Shown: positions 11,580-21,457 of the stretch, in pieces
Numbering within the stretch: position 1 is the first letter of the stretch
Layout of the letters: the number at the start of each line of letters is the position of its first letter
DNA from: Mesotaenium endlicherianum
Lineage: Eukaryota > Streptophyta > Zygnematophyceae > Zygnematales > Mesotaeniaceae
Reading direction: 5' to 3'
DNA length: 53,902 nucleotides
NCBI GenBank assembly: GCA_009602735.1
Contig: WELA01013488.1
Span: 1 to 53,902, forward strand
The notes under the pieces: model-generated
Seen by the model: the letters and a program-made list of their open reading frames with translations, nothing else
Database searches by the model: none
Told to the model about the DNA's origin: nothing
Made by a program: the position numbers and the translations under genes

Positions 11580-13336
11580 AGAGGGTGGGGCAACAGCTCA
11601 TCAATGACGCGTTGAAATACTTTGTGCCCTGTGCTCTGGTTCAGTCTGTTGGTTGCCAACACACGTCCTTGCTTGTTTGTTCCACTCTTGCGCTTGTTCG
11701 TGTTTGCACTCTTTCTTCAGTGGTGCAAAGCCTCCACACCTTCACCGCAATAATGGTCAAGGTTGCCATGCCTCTTGATCACGTCTGGGACATAACACTT
11801 GAAAATGTGCATGTATGTTGTCAAGTGCTCAGCAACGCAGGCTCTTACGAAAGCTTTCTCAAAGTCCTCAGCCAAACCTGTACATGTGTTGCCTTGTCCT
11901 CACGATCAGTGTGGTTGTCTATATCTGGGCTGGGCTCATGGACTGCTGCCATACACTCCTCAAAGCATTTTCATGCTCGTAGTGCTTTCGCCTTTTGTGC
12001 AGCAGCCCTTGCAGGCGTGTCATTCAAAGCAAAGACGTGGTTTAGAAGTTCCTTTGCCCTCTCAATGAGCAGGCGGCACTCTTGACCAACGGAGGTGGGC
12101 TTGACGTCTCTGCTCTTCTTTTCTCCCTTCCCAAACGCTTTCATTGCTGCCCTTGGAACCTTTGCTCGTGTCTCAACTTGCAATTTATTGTAGAAGTTCT
12201 CCTCATTGTCCTCTCCAGCTAGCGGATGTGCATGAATTGTTCTCTCATACAATGTAGCCATGATGCGCAGCAAGAGATGTACCACACACACCACACACAA
12301 TCTGCAGGAGCTATTGTCAACAGTAGTGGCTTTTTTGTCTTTGATCCATGTGCTGCACCACATACTCTAACCTCGCCTTTGCACTTTCTTTGTGCTTCTT
12401 CCCTTTTGAGGGTGTTTGTAGCTAAAGCGTCGGTGTCTTCAATCTCTTGCTATACATGTGATACTGGAATGAAAGCTAATCTGGGCAGTGGGCACCATCC
12501 TTCGTGTCTGCGAGTGTGTGAGGAGCTGCATGGCTGCCCTCCGTCTAGCTTGATCTCCTTTGATGTCATCAGACACCATAAGCACGGGTACATCGCGTTG
12601 GCTCCGCAAAGTCCAAACAACTCATTGCTGAATCTGTAATCCCCTTCTTGGTAGAATTTTACAATGAACTTGCGATTGTCCTCCTGCACACCTGTCCTCT
12701 GAATATCCCCCATCTTTTGTAAAAATCGCTATGCGTGTAAGTGAATGCTAGCATAGTTGTGGTCGCCTCAAACACTACAATGGTATTGGTATTGAAGGTT
12801 GAGTTGGCCATGGCCTAATTGTTTTTTCTAACTACTTTGCACGTAACCGTAGTTTGATTCACCAACCCTGTCATGTAGAGCTGCATCGTCAATCATTTGC
12901 ACTCTCACTACACGTCCTGATGGGAGGTTCAATCTGGCGATCGTAGCGTTTCTGCCAGTGATAATGTGACTCTGTCCTTACTTGCTTCTTGTCTTCGCTC
13001 AACCTGAGCAAACACCACCTTGCTCAGCTAAGCCACAACTCTTTTAGGTGATAACTTAGGCATGGGCAGTCTCAAATCTTCAGAGATAAGAACTTGTTTC
13101 CAAGTGGCTGTTCTCTTATAGAATTTCTTAAATTGCAGATTCAAAGCTAGCTGATAGCTCTTATTGGATAGCCCAACTTGTATAGCAAAGCTAACTCTAG
13201 TTTGTCATCCCAACGGTTTTGAACCTGCTTTGAGGTAGCTACCTCTATGGTATATTCAAGTCCAACTCAAGTGCAAGCAAAATTGTCGGTTCTTTATTTC
13301 AAAGTTAATGAGAAAACTACCAAACGATATTGCTGT
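11580..13336 (-). pseudogene. Decayed transposase-like gene, distal part (interrupted by the chromovirus)
   Basis: Minus-strand coding fragments carry several stops and frame changes. In coding order: a basic stretch near 13020-13190 (contains KRTATWKQVL), a stretch near 12830-12970, a stretch at 12450-12713 containing GDYRFSNELFGLCGANAMYP followed by CLWC, a stretch at 11971-12363 (HLLLRIMATLYERTIHAHPL), and a basic tail near 11585-11720. The GDY-x-F ... YPCLWC pattern occurs in several unclassified eukaryotic transposase-like proteins; I cannot assign a superfamily. The upstream half of the same gene appears at 22185-22620, beyond the chromovirus. Confidence 0.55.
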
Positions 13337-13341
13337 GTTTT
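13337..13341. repeat. Target-site duplication GTTTT, left
   Basis: GTTTT precedes the left LTR and recurs directly after the right LTR at 22180-22184. A 5-bp duplication is typical of Ty3/gypsy integrases. Confidence 0.95.
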
Positions 13342-14062
13342 TGAAATGAATCGACTTACCAAATAGGCAATTAACAATTAATTAAGATCTTTATATCAGC
13401 AAGTAATCTTTATGGTATTTTCCGTTAATTGGTTAAACGACAAAGGACAACACACTAGCAGTGAATAATACTCGTAAGTCAAATGCGAGTAAACTAGCAT
13501 CAATAATGCAAATCAGTAAACTCATACATAAGCAAGGTTAGAAGACAGTGCGTGTCAATGGCTTCGCGCCTTGGATTCAGACCTCTCCCAGTAAGCTGTA
13601 CAAGAGAGTTGGCCTCGTTTCCGAATGCCGAACTCGAGAGCAATGCCTAGCATATGTACATGGAATGAGTTTACTGTTCAACGGTCAGTGCGATGGCACC
13701 GCCTACCCGGGAGTTAACCACGTTGGTAGGACCTCGATTAACCAAATCCACCGCCATCTCCCATCATCCCGAATCGCCATCCATCATAGGGATGTCATCT
13801 GGCCATTCATCTAGCACACCACACTTAAATGCATATCGAGGCAGTTCGCTGCAACCGAGTACGGAAGTCAACTGGCTGTCAAAGAATGTGTCAGCAAGCT
13901 AACTTAAGGAGACATCAGCCTGCTACTTTCGGCCGAGTCATTAAACTGATATTAAATATAAAGTCCAGCACACTGATCATTAACTAGAGTTCAGCAGGCT
14001 GAACTTATTTAACTATATTATTTAAATGAACATCATTTCAACCAATATACTAATTCATTACA
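13342..14062 (-). repeat. 3' LTR of the chromovirus
   Basis: 721 bp; in element orientation it runs from TGTAATGAATT to GATTCATTTCA (TG...CA ends). It pairs with the LTR at 21458-22179. Confidence 0.96.
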
Positions 14063-14076
14063 ATCCCTCCAACTTA
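14063..14076 (-). other. Polypurine tract next to the 3' LTR
   Basis: The minus strand reads TAAGTTGGAGGGAT immediately before the 3' LTR, where plus-strand DNA synthesis would be primed. The same motif appears twice more between pol and the extra ORF. Confidence 0.8.
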
Positions 14077-14321
14077 TCATGTTGTCGCCTTGACAACACT
14101 AACACTAATAACAGCGCGCTGTACCTTCCGTCCCCAGCCTACTGTCATTAGGAGGGAGATGTCCCTGAGGCCCTATACTCAGGGGAGCCAGACCTTCTCC
14201 TGTCTTGGGGTCTTCTGAAGCCTGTCAGAGAGGGAGGTCTTGTGTAAGGACCCGGCGGAGAACGCAGTAACTGGGTTGTTTCGTCCTGCACAGTCTGAAA
14301 CTGAAGGGAGGCGGCCTTCTC

Positions 14322-15824
14322 CTAAGCGGCCCTCAAATTGACAGGTACGTATACCGGCATCCCAGAAGGATGTTGCATGACATGAGCCAAGGGTACATGC
14401 CCTCTCTGCGAGGGAGATGCTGGCAAGCCTCTGGCTATCTCCCGAGCAGACCTCCTGTCTGCCCTGTCTGACTGGGTCTTCTTGCCTGGAGATGGGGTCT
14501 GTCCTCTGGCAGTCTCCAGCCAAGTGATATCCTCCTCTTCAGCGAGTTGCTGCAGGGCCAACCGCGTCTTCTCCCTTACAGGGGATGTGGCAGGCGTCAG
14601 GATCACGGCGGGGCTAGTGTCCTCCTCCTCGCCTTCCTCCTCGTCTTCCTTTGACTCCTCCTCCTCTCCGTCCCCGGGTTCCTCTGAGACTTCTGGGGTC
14701 TCTTCTGTCAGCTGCTCCAGCTCTTCTCGAGAAAAAGAATATCCTACTGACCTTCCCCTTTTGGGTGCTGGTGGGGGCTGCTGAGTCCGGACCGCATAGA
14801 GGTCCTTTTCCCCCTGCTTACTTGCCCATTTGGCATAAGCGTGCTTCCCTTTGGAGAATGACTCTCGGGCCCTGCTTCTGTCCCCCTGCATCTCTTGGCT
14901 CATGCAGTCTCTGACTCCATCCAATCTTGGGTCCCAAGCCGCAATGTGAGGGGGCAATACTATGTTCCCCTTTAGGTCTGTCAGGAAATCCTCATCCGTC
15001 GCCCTGTCATTCTGCTGGTCCCTCATGTTGATGGTCATCCACCGCCAATCAGTGGGCTTTTGGAAGAAGGCAGCGTCTGTCTTTTTAAGAGTACAAGGGT
15101 ACCAGTGCCCTGCAAAGTCCAGCTGACTGGTTTCCCTGGCCAAGAATTCCCAGCTCCTCCTCTCCACCTCATTGTACATGGCCTTGAACCTGTTGTGGGG
15201 TGTTGAGTCCTTGAAGCTGTCCGCGTCCATGGGGATCATCCTGATGACCCTATCTTCCCCCCATATACCAGGATTCGAGACAGCCCCTGCTTCGTTCACC
15301 TGGGCCATTGCCTTGGCCTCTCTGATCGTATATCCTACCATCCTGGCGTAATCGTGGTAGAGGAGGAGCCCTGTGCTGACCTCTATATACTTGTCAAAGT
15401 TTTCGGATGTCTCCCCTTCCCTCTGGAGGATTTCCTTCTGCGACTCACTGCGACTTCTCTGGGCATACTTGAAGGCCTCCTCCAGTAGATCAAAGCCCTT
15501 GCCCAGCACTGTGTAGCGGTAGCTGCTGATTCTCCTCTGTTCTTCTTCTTCAGCCTGCTGCTTCCGCTTCTCCTCAGCTTGCCTCTCCTCCTCTGCTTTC
15601 TTGGCCTCCTCTGCAGCTTTTCTGTCCATTTCTTCCTGCCTCAGTCTGGCCTGTTCCTCCTCCTCCTTCTTCTTCTGTGCCTCCCGCTGTTGTTGGAGTC
15701 GTTGTGATTCCCGAGCGGAGATGGAAGATGATTCGATGTCTCCACGGAATTGCAAGTATTCTGCATGTGCCTCTTCCGCCCTTCTCTTCCTCTTGAGTTC
15801 CGACTTTTGAGTCATCCTTCTCAA
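14322..15824 (-). CDS. Extra 500-residue ORF of the chromovirus (ORF3), function unknown
   Basis: An intact 500-codon frame in the env position: same strand as gag-pol, after the chromodomain and before the 3' LTR. Residues 1-100 are basic then strongly charged, rich in E, K, Q and R with heptad-like spacing (coiled coil likely). Residues about 105-300 form a mixed-composition, probably folded region with many W and Y. About 370-410 is a run of acidic residues (GDGEEEESKEDEEEGEEED). The tail is S/P/R-rich. There is no signal peptide, membrane helix, zinc motif, protease or RNase H motif, so it does not look like an envelope protein. I recognise no family. Its integrity beside a broken pol suggests coding function in the parent family. 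Confidence 0.75.
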   Translation of the reverse strand: MRRMTQKSELKRKRRAEEAHAEYLQFRGDIESSSISARESQRLQQQREAQKKKEEEEQARLRQEEMDRKAAEEAKKAEEERQAEEKRKQQAEEEEQRRISSYRYTVLGKGFDLLEEAFKYAQRSRSESQKEILQREGETSENFDKYIEVSTGLLLYHDYARMVGYTIREAKAMAQVNEAGAVSNPGIWGEDRVIRMIPMDADSFKDSTPHNRFKAMYNEVERRSWEFLARETSQLDFAGHWYPCTLKKTDAAFFQKPTDWRWMTINMRDQQNDRATDEDFLTDLKGNIVLPPHIAAWDPRLDGVRDCMSQEMQGDRSRARESFSKGKHAYAKWASKQGEKDLYAVRTQQPPPAPKRGRSVGYSFSREELEQLTEETPEVSEEPGDGEEEESKEDEEEGEEEDTSPAVILTPATSPVREKTRLALQQLAEEEDITWLETARGQTPSPGKKTQSDRADRRSAREIARGLPASPSQRGHVPLAHVMQHPSGMPVYVPVNLRAA

Positions 15825-16017
15825 TCATAAACACAATGCAGTTAGTGAAGTCATGATATTTTGCCGCTACTGAGTGCCCTTGATGAAGAGGAACACGATC
15901 GGCAGAGTTCCTAGTGTGGAATACCTGGTGTGAGTGATTATAAGGGAAAATTGAGTTAGAGAGCAAGTGAGTGTGAGCGCAGGTTGAGTGTGTAATATGG
16001 TGATCAGAGAATACCAC

Positions 16018-16090
16018 TCCCTCCAACTTAATTTTAAAGGTGGGCTGCCTGTCACAACTGTCACTAACTGTCACATCCCCCTCCAACTTA
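16018..16090 (-). other. Two extra polypurine-tract-like motifs between pol and ORF3
   Basis: The minus strand reads TAAGTTGGAGGG at 16019-16030 and again at 16079-16090, matching the tract at the 3' LTR. The stretch between them holds repeated AACTGTCAC units (about 16036-16073). Confidence 0.7.
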
Positions 16091-16139
16091 TATGGAGACA
16101 GGACCTCCTGTCACCTTCCCATGTCCACTGAAGGGACAG

Positions 16140-16328
16140 TTAGGGCGGTGCCCCAGCCGCCCGAAGGTGGAACCGTTTTAACGCCCCTTTGGCATTGGCA
16201 AGCTGGTGTTTACATTCCCAAGTGTCCCCAGAGGCATCGTAACCCTTCCATCGGATGAGGTACTTCATGACATATTTAGACGATCGACGGACCGAGCGAG
16301 CGTCTAAAATCTCATTGACCTCATATTC
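16140..16328 (-). other. Chromodomain at the C terminus of integrase
   Basis: The last ~62 residues of pol start EYEVNEILDARSVRR and continue YLIRWKGYDASGDTWE, then LANAKGALKRFH. These are the chromodomain hallmarks, including YLIRWKGY and the TWE motif. Such domains are thought to direct chromovirus integration to modified chromatin. Confidence 0.92.
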
Positions 16329-19300
16329 CTCAGGGTCGCCGTCCCGGACAGCGGGGACCGGTCCCGGTTGGACAGGTAACCGACCTGTGAACAGTGTATC
16401 ACCTTTGATGTATGGTTCCAGGAAGGAGATATTAAAGACCGGGTGACCCTTGTAGTCAGCTGACATGTTCAGTTTGTAAGCATTCTGACCGACACGACGT
16501 ACCACCGAATATGGACCGACCCAGACAGGGCCAAGCTTTTTCTTGACCACACCAGGGAGGTACAGGTGCTGAGAATGCAGTTTGACTAAATCGCCCTTGG
16601 AAAATGTCATTTCTCGACGGAGTTGATTAGCGTATTTTTGTTGGTTTTCTTGGGCCTTGTGCAGGTTTTGTTGGACTTCTGACAGGGTGTCAGCAAACTC
16701 CTGAGTTAACGGGAGGGAGACCGGGTTGTCAATCCCTTCAGGGTCAGTTAAAGACTCCCCCAGTACATCAAAAGGAGACTTAGGAACTCTACCCAGGCCG
16801 AGTTCAAAAGGAGTCTTGCCCGTTGACGTGTGCACCGCACTGTTGACCGCAAACTGAATTTGAGGCGACAGGTCATCCCAATTATCTTATTTTTGGGTAA
16901 TATATGCTCTGAGCACCTCCTGCAAAACTCCGTTAGTTCTTTCAGTGTGCCCATCAGTCTGAGGGTGGTTTGCTGTGCTGAGCAGCTGTTTTACTCCCAT
17001 TAACCCCATTAAAGCTCTCCAGTTTAGAGGTGAATTTTGAGTCTCTGTCTGAGATGATATTAGAAAGGAGCCCATGTTGGCATACTACATGGTTGTAGAA
17101 CTGTCTCGCTGTTTCGAGTGCAGTCACTTTGACAGTTGTGGGGATAAAAATGACCATTTTTGTCAATTTATCCACGACTACCAGTATTGAATCATGCCCA
17201 TTGGCAGTTCTTGGTAGTGAGACCACCCAGTCCATGGATGTAGTTTCCCAGCGTCCAGCTGGGATGGGCAGTGGTTGCAAGAGACCTCCGGGTGGTGTGT
17301 GCCGAGACTTATTTCTCTGACACTGGTCACAGGACTTGACATATTTCAAGACCTCCCGGGGTAACCCCTCCCAATGATAATGTTTTGCCAGTTTGCCAAC
17401 AGTTTTGGCCTGCCCCAAATGTCCACCCAGAAGACTGTCATGCGCTTGACTCAGTAAGAGAGACCTTATTTCCAAGTTATTAGGAATGACCAGCTTCAGC
17501 CTGCCTGAAGTGGTTTCAGTCACCCAGACCCCTCCCTTAAGCTTATACCCGAGTGCAGTAGCACGACACACACCAGTAGTGGGGCTGGGCTCAAATGTTG
17601 GGTCGAAAAGGTAGGCTTTCCTAAGTTGTTCTAGGAAGGACTTTTTCACCTTTAGTGAAGTGATTGCACACAGGACTTTATCTACAGCATGCTGACTAAA
17701 GCTCCTTTCTTGCAAGTCAGGTCTTCTAGAGAGAGCATCGGCAGGATTCAACTTCCCTACTTTGTAGTCGATCTGGACTTGGAACTGCTCCAGCATCTGG
17801 CTCCAGCGGTTCTCCCTCCTCGACAGATTGGACTTGTTCTAAAAGTGAGTCAGAGCTAGATGATCTGTAATCACCTTAAAAGCTTTACCATGTAAGTATG
17901 CTCTCCACTGTTTGAGTACATAAATGATAGCTAGCAGCTCTTTATCATGCACTAAGTAATTAATCTCCGCTCGATTAAATTTCATAGACTCATACAACAC
18001 AAGATGCCACTCCTGCCGTACCTTACCATCCTTTGTGGGTTTGTCAGCAGGCTGCAACAAAATAGCACCCATGGCAAAGTCAGAGGCATCAGTAACGACC
18101 TGCACCGATTTTTCTAGGGTCATACGCGGCTAGCACTGGGGCAGAACAGAGAGCATCTTTAAGGGTCTGGAAGGCAGCCTGCTGCTCTTCCCCCCACACA
18201 TACCCTATGTCTTTCTTAGTAAGGTCAGTCAGTTTACTGGCCTTTGTGGAATAATTCTCAATAAATCTCCTATAGTAGTTAGCCAATCCGAGGAAGGATC
18301 TAACTTCAGAGACAGACTGTGGTACTAGCCAGTCCCNGAGCCAGTTCCTTATGGTCGGACTTTCTTAGAATCCATACTGATGCCCTCTTTACTGACAACG
18401 TGGCCTAAGAATTCAATACTGTCTTTAAAGAAATCACACTTGCTCATTTTAGCATATGAGTGATTTTTCCGTANGAGTGATTTGTTCTTAGAGTGTCCAG
18501 GACTGTCTTTAAGTGGTTAGCGTGCTGAGCTTCATCTTTAGAGAAAATATCATCCAGAAAAACTTGCACAAACTTATCCAAGTAAGGTCTGAAAATGTCA
18601 TTCACAGCACCCATGAAGGTGGCAGGAGCATTAGTCAGTCCAAACGGCATCACGTTGAACTCGTAGTGTCCATAACGTGTACGGAAGGCAGTCTTGTGTT
18701 CATCCCCCTCAGCAATTCTGATTTGATGATAACCACTCTTGAGATCTATCTTACTGAACACCTTAGCGCCAGACAGGGTATCAAGCAAGTCCTCGATCCT
18801 GGGTAAAGCATACTTGTTCTTTACTGTAATTCTGTTCAGGGCTCTGTAATCCACACACATCCGCATGCTGCCATCCTTTTTCTTAACAAATAGGATGGGT
18901 GCGCCGTANACCGTAAGGTGATTTACTGGGAGAAATATAACCATTTATCTCAAGCTCTGCAATTTGTGTTTTCAAGTCCTCGCTCTCCACATAAGACAAG
19001 CCATACGTGCGTTGCCAAGGTGGCTGACTCCCAGGTAATAAATCAATCCTATGATCTACTTCCCGCTTAGGGGGTAGTCCTGGAGGCATATTAAATACAT
19101 CCGTGTACTGAGCAACAATGTTTGCAGCAGTAGGGTGCTCCGGAGGGCTTACCTTTTTCTCAACCACTTCTTCAGGTTGAGGAGGTACCTCTCTTAGCAG
19201 CAGACAGAACATTCTGTCTTCCTTCTGGTTCCAGCTTTTGACGAACTCCATTGCATTCAGCAACTTGCATCCTTCTGGAAGCCTCTTCTTTTCCTTCATT

Positions 19301-19927
19301 TGCCATCCACACAGGACAAGAGGAAGAGCACTGGTGGGTGCCAAGTCATTCTGCCCATCACTGGCTCCTCTCACTTTAACTGTACCTCGCTCCAACACAC
19401 TTCAGCTTGATGTCTATTAAGCTGCCTAGCACGAGATCATAAAAGACAGTGTTGAGTACCTCAAATGTAAGCATTTCAGTTAGAACTGCAATGCCAGAAC
19501 CTAACTTGACCTCAATAGGCTTTGTTATAATTCCTCCCGGGATACTTGAGGCATCTCCAAGGAACATTTTTCTATTCCCTTGGGTGACAGTAGGCAGCCT
19601 TAGCCGCTTAACTAAGTCCTTGTGAATAAAAGTATGTGACGCCCCTCCGTCAACAAATGCCCTCACCTTCCTACCTGCAATCATGCAATGCAGTAGGATA
19701 GGGGGGACTGTCTTTTCCTGACTTTCGCATTGTTCTCCTGACGTAGCAAAGAAATGTTGGACATCAGGTGGAACAAGAGCATCCAGAGTGTGCACTCTCT
19801 GGACGTCTATATTACTGATGGTCTCCTTTATCTGTTTGTCAGGCATGCATAGTGAATCCAGTTCAGCAGGACCCATAATACCTGCTACGAGGGCAGCTAG
19901 TGACGACTCACTATCTCTAGCATCCTC

Positions 19928-19969
19928 ACAGTCAGTAGACTGGATTACTGACTGTTGCTGTCTTTTAAA
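19928..19969 (-). promoter_or_regulatory. Predicted -1 ribosomal frameshift signal, gag to pol
   Basis: On the minus strand the heptamer T TTA AAA (19969-19963) lies in the gag frame as ..CCT TTA AAA. A 7-nt spacer GACAGCA follows, then a perfect 10-bp inverted repeat ACAGTCAGTA / TACTGACTGT with an 8-nt loop (19955-19928). A -1 slip continues into the protease frame, which is open from 19988. The heptamer lies inside the ~42-nt overlap that ends at the gag stop (19945-19947). Heptamer, spacing and stem match the known requirements of -1 frameshifting. Confidence 0.82.
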
Positions 19970-21423
19970 GGCTGGTCTTTTCTCTCGACCTTAGGCAGGT
20001 GCTTGACCGGACACTGTTCTCTGTAGTGGCCTTTCTGCTGACAATGGTAGCAAGTAGATTTTGCTGAGGCTGGTCTCGGCTTAGTCCTACCACCACCCCT
20101 TCCATAGCCACCTCGAGAGGGACCACCTCTACCTCTAGACTGAATAGCATTGTACTCATACTCATATTCATCACCCTGATTATCCTCAGCCTGGTCTCCT
20201 TCAACTGCATTGTAGGAACCGTGGGGCTTTTTGACAATCTTAGACACCAAAGCGTTACTCTGGCGCTTGTGATTGAACTGCTGCTGATCCCAGGCATCCG
20301 CATCCTGAATCAAGTCAGCCAGTTTCTCATACTTTTTCTCAGCAAAATGACCAGAGACCTCGGATTTCAAGCCATACCTGAAGTATGCTATCCTATACCG
20401 TTCTGGCAAATCTGGCTGCTTCATCATGTTCTCTTGGACCTTTTGAGCAAACTCAGCAACTGAAATGGTCTGCTTCAGTGTCAGGGAGATCATCGCATAG
20501 ATAGCTTTCTCCTGCTGGTTGATGACATCAAACTTCTCATGCAACTTCTCGACAAACTCTACCCACGTAGGGTCACCGAGTTGCCGAGCCTTACGCTCTT
20601 CCTTCCAGTAAAGCCACCAGTCTGCGGCACTGCCTTTCAGTAGCGCACCGGTGTGCCTGACCTTCTCGTAATCTTGCAGTTCTGGGTAGTTCTCCAGCCA
20701 CTGCTCAACATCCGCGAGAAACTTGATCAGGTAATATTTTCTGTTTCCCTCAGGATCATAGTCCTGGGGAGGTTTCGGCTTGGGCTTACTAGGCCCTCGG
20801 CCACCACCACTAGTGGTGTGAGACCCCAGTTGGTCTCTGTCCCGGAGTAGGGACATTATGATTCTTTTGTCCTCCTGCTGGGACTGATACATGGTCGCCA
20901 TTTGCGACTGCATCTGAACGAACAATGCTCCCAAGTCTACATTTTGGGGTGGTAGATTAGCAAATGCAGCAGCAGCATTGGCATCTACTCGCTGAGTAGT
21001 GTCCTCAACAATCCCTCTTGCTCCTGCAGCAGCAATTCCTGCCGCATTCAGCCGGTCACGTATTTGACCTAGGGGTACATTGAGTTGTACGGCAGGAGGT
21101 GGGTTCAGAACATTGGCCCTTGATGCCATAAGTTCTTCAACAGTGCGCTCGTCAGCTGGCTGTCCTTCCCTCCTTTGTATATCTTCAGCGGCCTTTGCTA
21201 CTTGTTCAGCTTCTAGTCTGGCTATCTCCTCCTCAGCTTGCTGAGCTGCGACTGAGGCAATAGCAGCTGCCTCATCTGCAGCCTCCCTAGCTGCAGTATC
21301 CGCTACTGCTTCCGAATAGGTACGGTTTCCCGCTACATGGCTTTCCGCCTGGTTTTCGACATTCTCGTTATCCTGGTTCTCCATGTCTCGGGAGTTGCTA
21401 GTTCGAGACCTTGTCCTTACCAT
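19945..21423 (-). CDS. gag: Chromovirus Gag polyprotein
   Basis: An intact 492-residue frame starting 34 nt inside the 5' LTR/PBS boundary. Order: an acidic, alanine- and glutamate-rich N-terminal third; a retrotransposon Gag domain (about residues 215-330) with FLADVEQWL and ADWWLYWKEE; an arginine/glycine-rich stretch (RGRGGPSRGGYGRGGGR); then a CCHC zinc knuckle CYHCQQKGHYREQC at 458-471, which would bind the RNA genome. The frame ends at a stop just past the predicted frameshift site, so Gag would be the default product and Gag-Pol the minor one. Confidence 0.93.
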   Translation of the reverse strand: MVRTRSRTSNSRDMENQDNENVENQAESHVAGNRTYSEAVADTAAREAADEAAAIASVAAQQAEEEIARLEAEQVAKAAEDIQRREGQPADERTVEELMASRANVLNPPPAVQLNVPLGQIRDRLNAAGIAAAGARGIVEDTTQRVDANAAAAFANLPPQNVDLGALFVQMQSQMATMYQSQQEDKRIIMSLLRDRDQLGSHTTSGGGRGPSKPKPKPPQDYDPEGNRKYYLIKFLADVEQWLENYPELQDYEKVRHTGALLKGSAADWWLYWKEERKARQLGDPTWVEFVEKLHEKFDVINQQEKAIYAMISLTLKQTISVAEFAQKVQENMMKQPDLPERYRIAYFRYGLKSEVSGHFAEKKYEKLADLIQDADAWDQQQFNHKRQSNALVSKIVKKPHGSYNAVEGDQAEDNQGDEYEYEYNAIQSRGRGGPSRGGYGRGGGRTKPRPASAKSTCYHCQQKGHYREQCPVKHLPKVERKDQPLKDSNSQ

Positions 21424-21444
21424 ACAAAGAAGACTGTGATAACT

Positions 21445-21456
21445 GCTCCGATACCA
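21445..21456 (-). other. Primer-binding site, initiator tRNA-Met type
   Basis: The minus strand reads TGGTATCGGAGC one base after the 5' LTR. It differs at one position from TGGTATCAGAGC, the common plant retrotransposon site complementary to the 3' end of initiator tRNA-Met. Confidence 0.88.
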
Positions 21457-21457
21457 C

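Larger units (their letters stand above)
16140..19988 (-). pseudogene. Chromovirus pol region, disrupted
   Basis: The protease to integrase region is present in order but broken. Protease frame 19376-19988 contains the active-site variant VDGGASHTFI. Reverse transcriptase (about 18444-19200) keeps [22 protein letters not shown] and the catalytic FLDD. RNase H (about 17839-18286) has [13 protein letters not shown]. Integrase (about 16500-17700) has the HHCC finger, MDWVVSLP, ISDRDSKF and HPQTDGHTERTN. Lesions: single ambiguous bases at 18337, 18474 and 18909, a one-base shift near 18120, an in-frame TAG at 17839, a frame change near 17030 and an in-frame TAA at 16887. This copy is therefore unlikely to make a full Pol. 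Confidence 0.92.

Noticed and set aside
11585..12085. 166-codon plus-strand frame
   Set aside because: Antisense to minus-strand transposase-like fragments; composition and motif content favour the minus strand.
14482..14784. Serine-rich plus-strand frames over ORF3
   Set aside because: Shadow of the acidic, E-rich part of ORF3 on the minus strand.
16140..16328. Chromodomain as a separate host gene
   Set aside because: In frame with the end of integrase and within the LTRs, as in chromoviruses.
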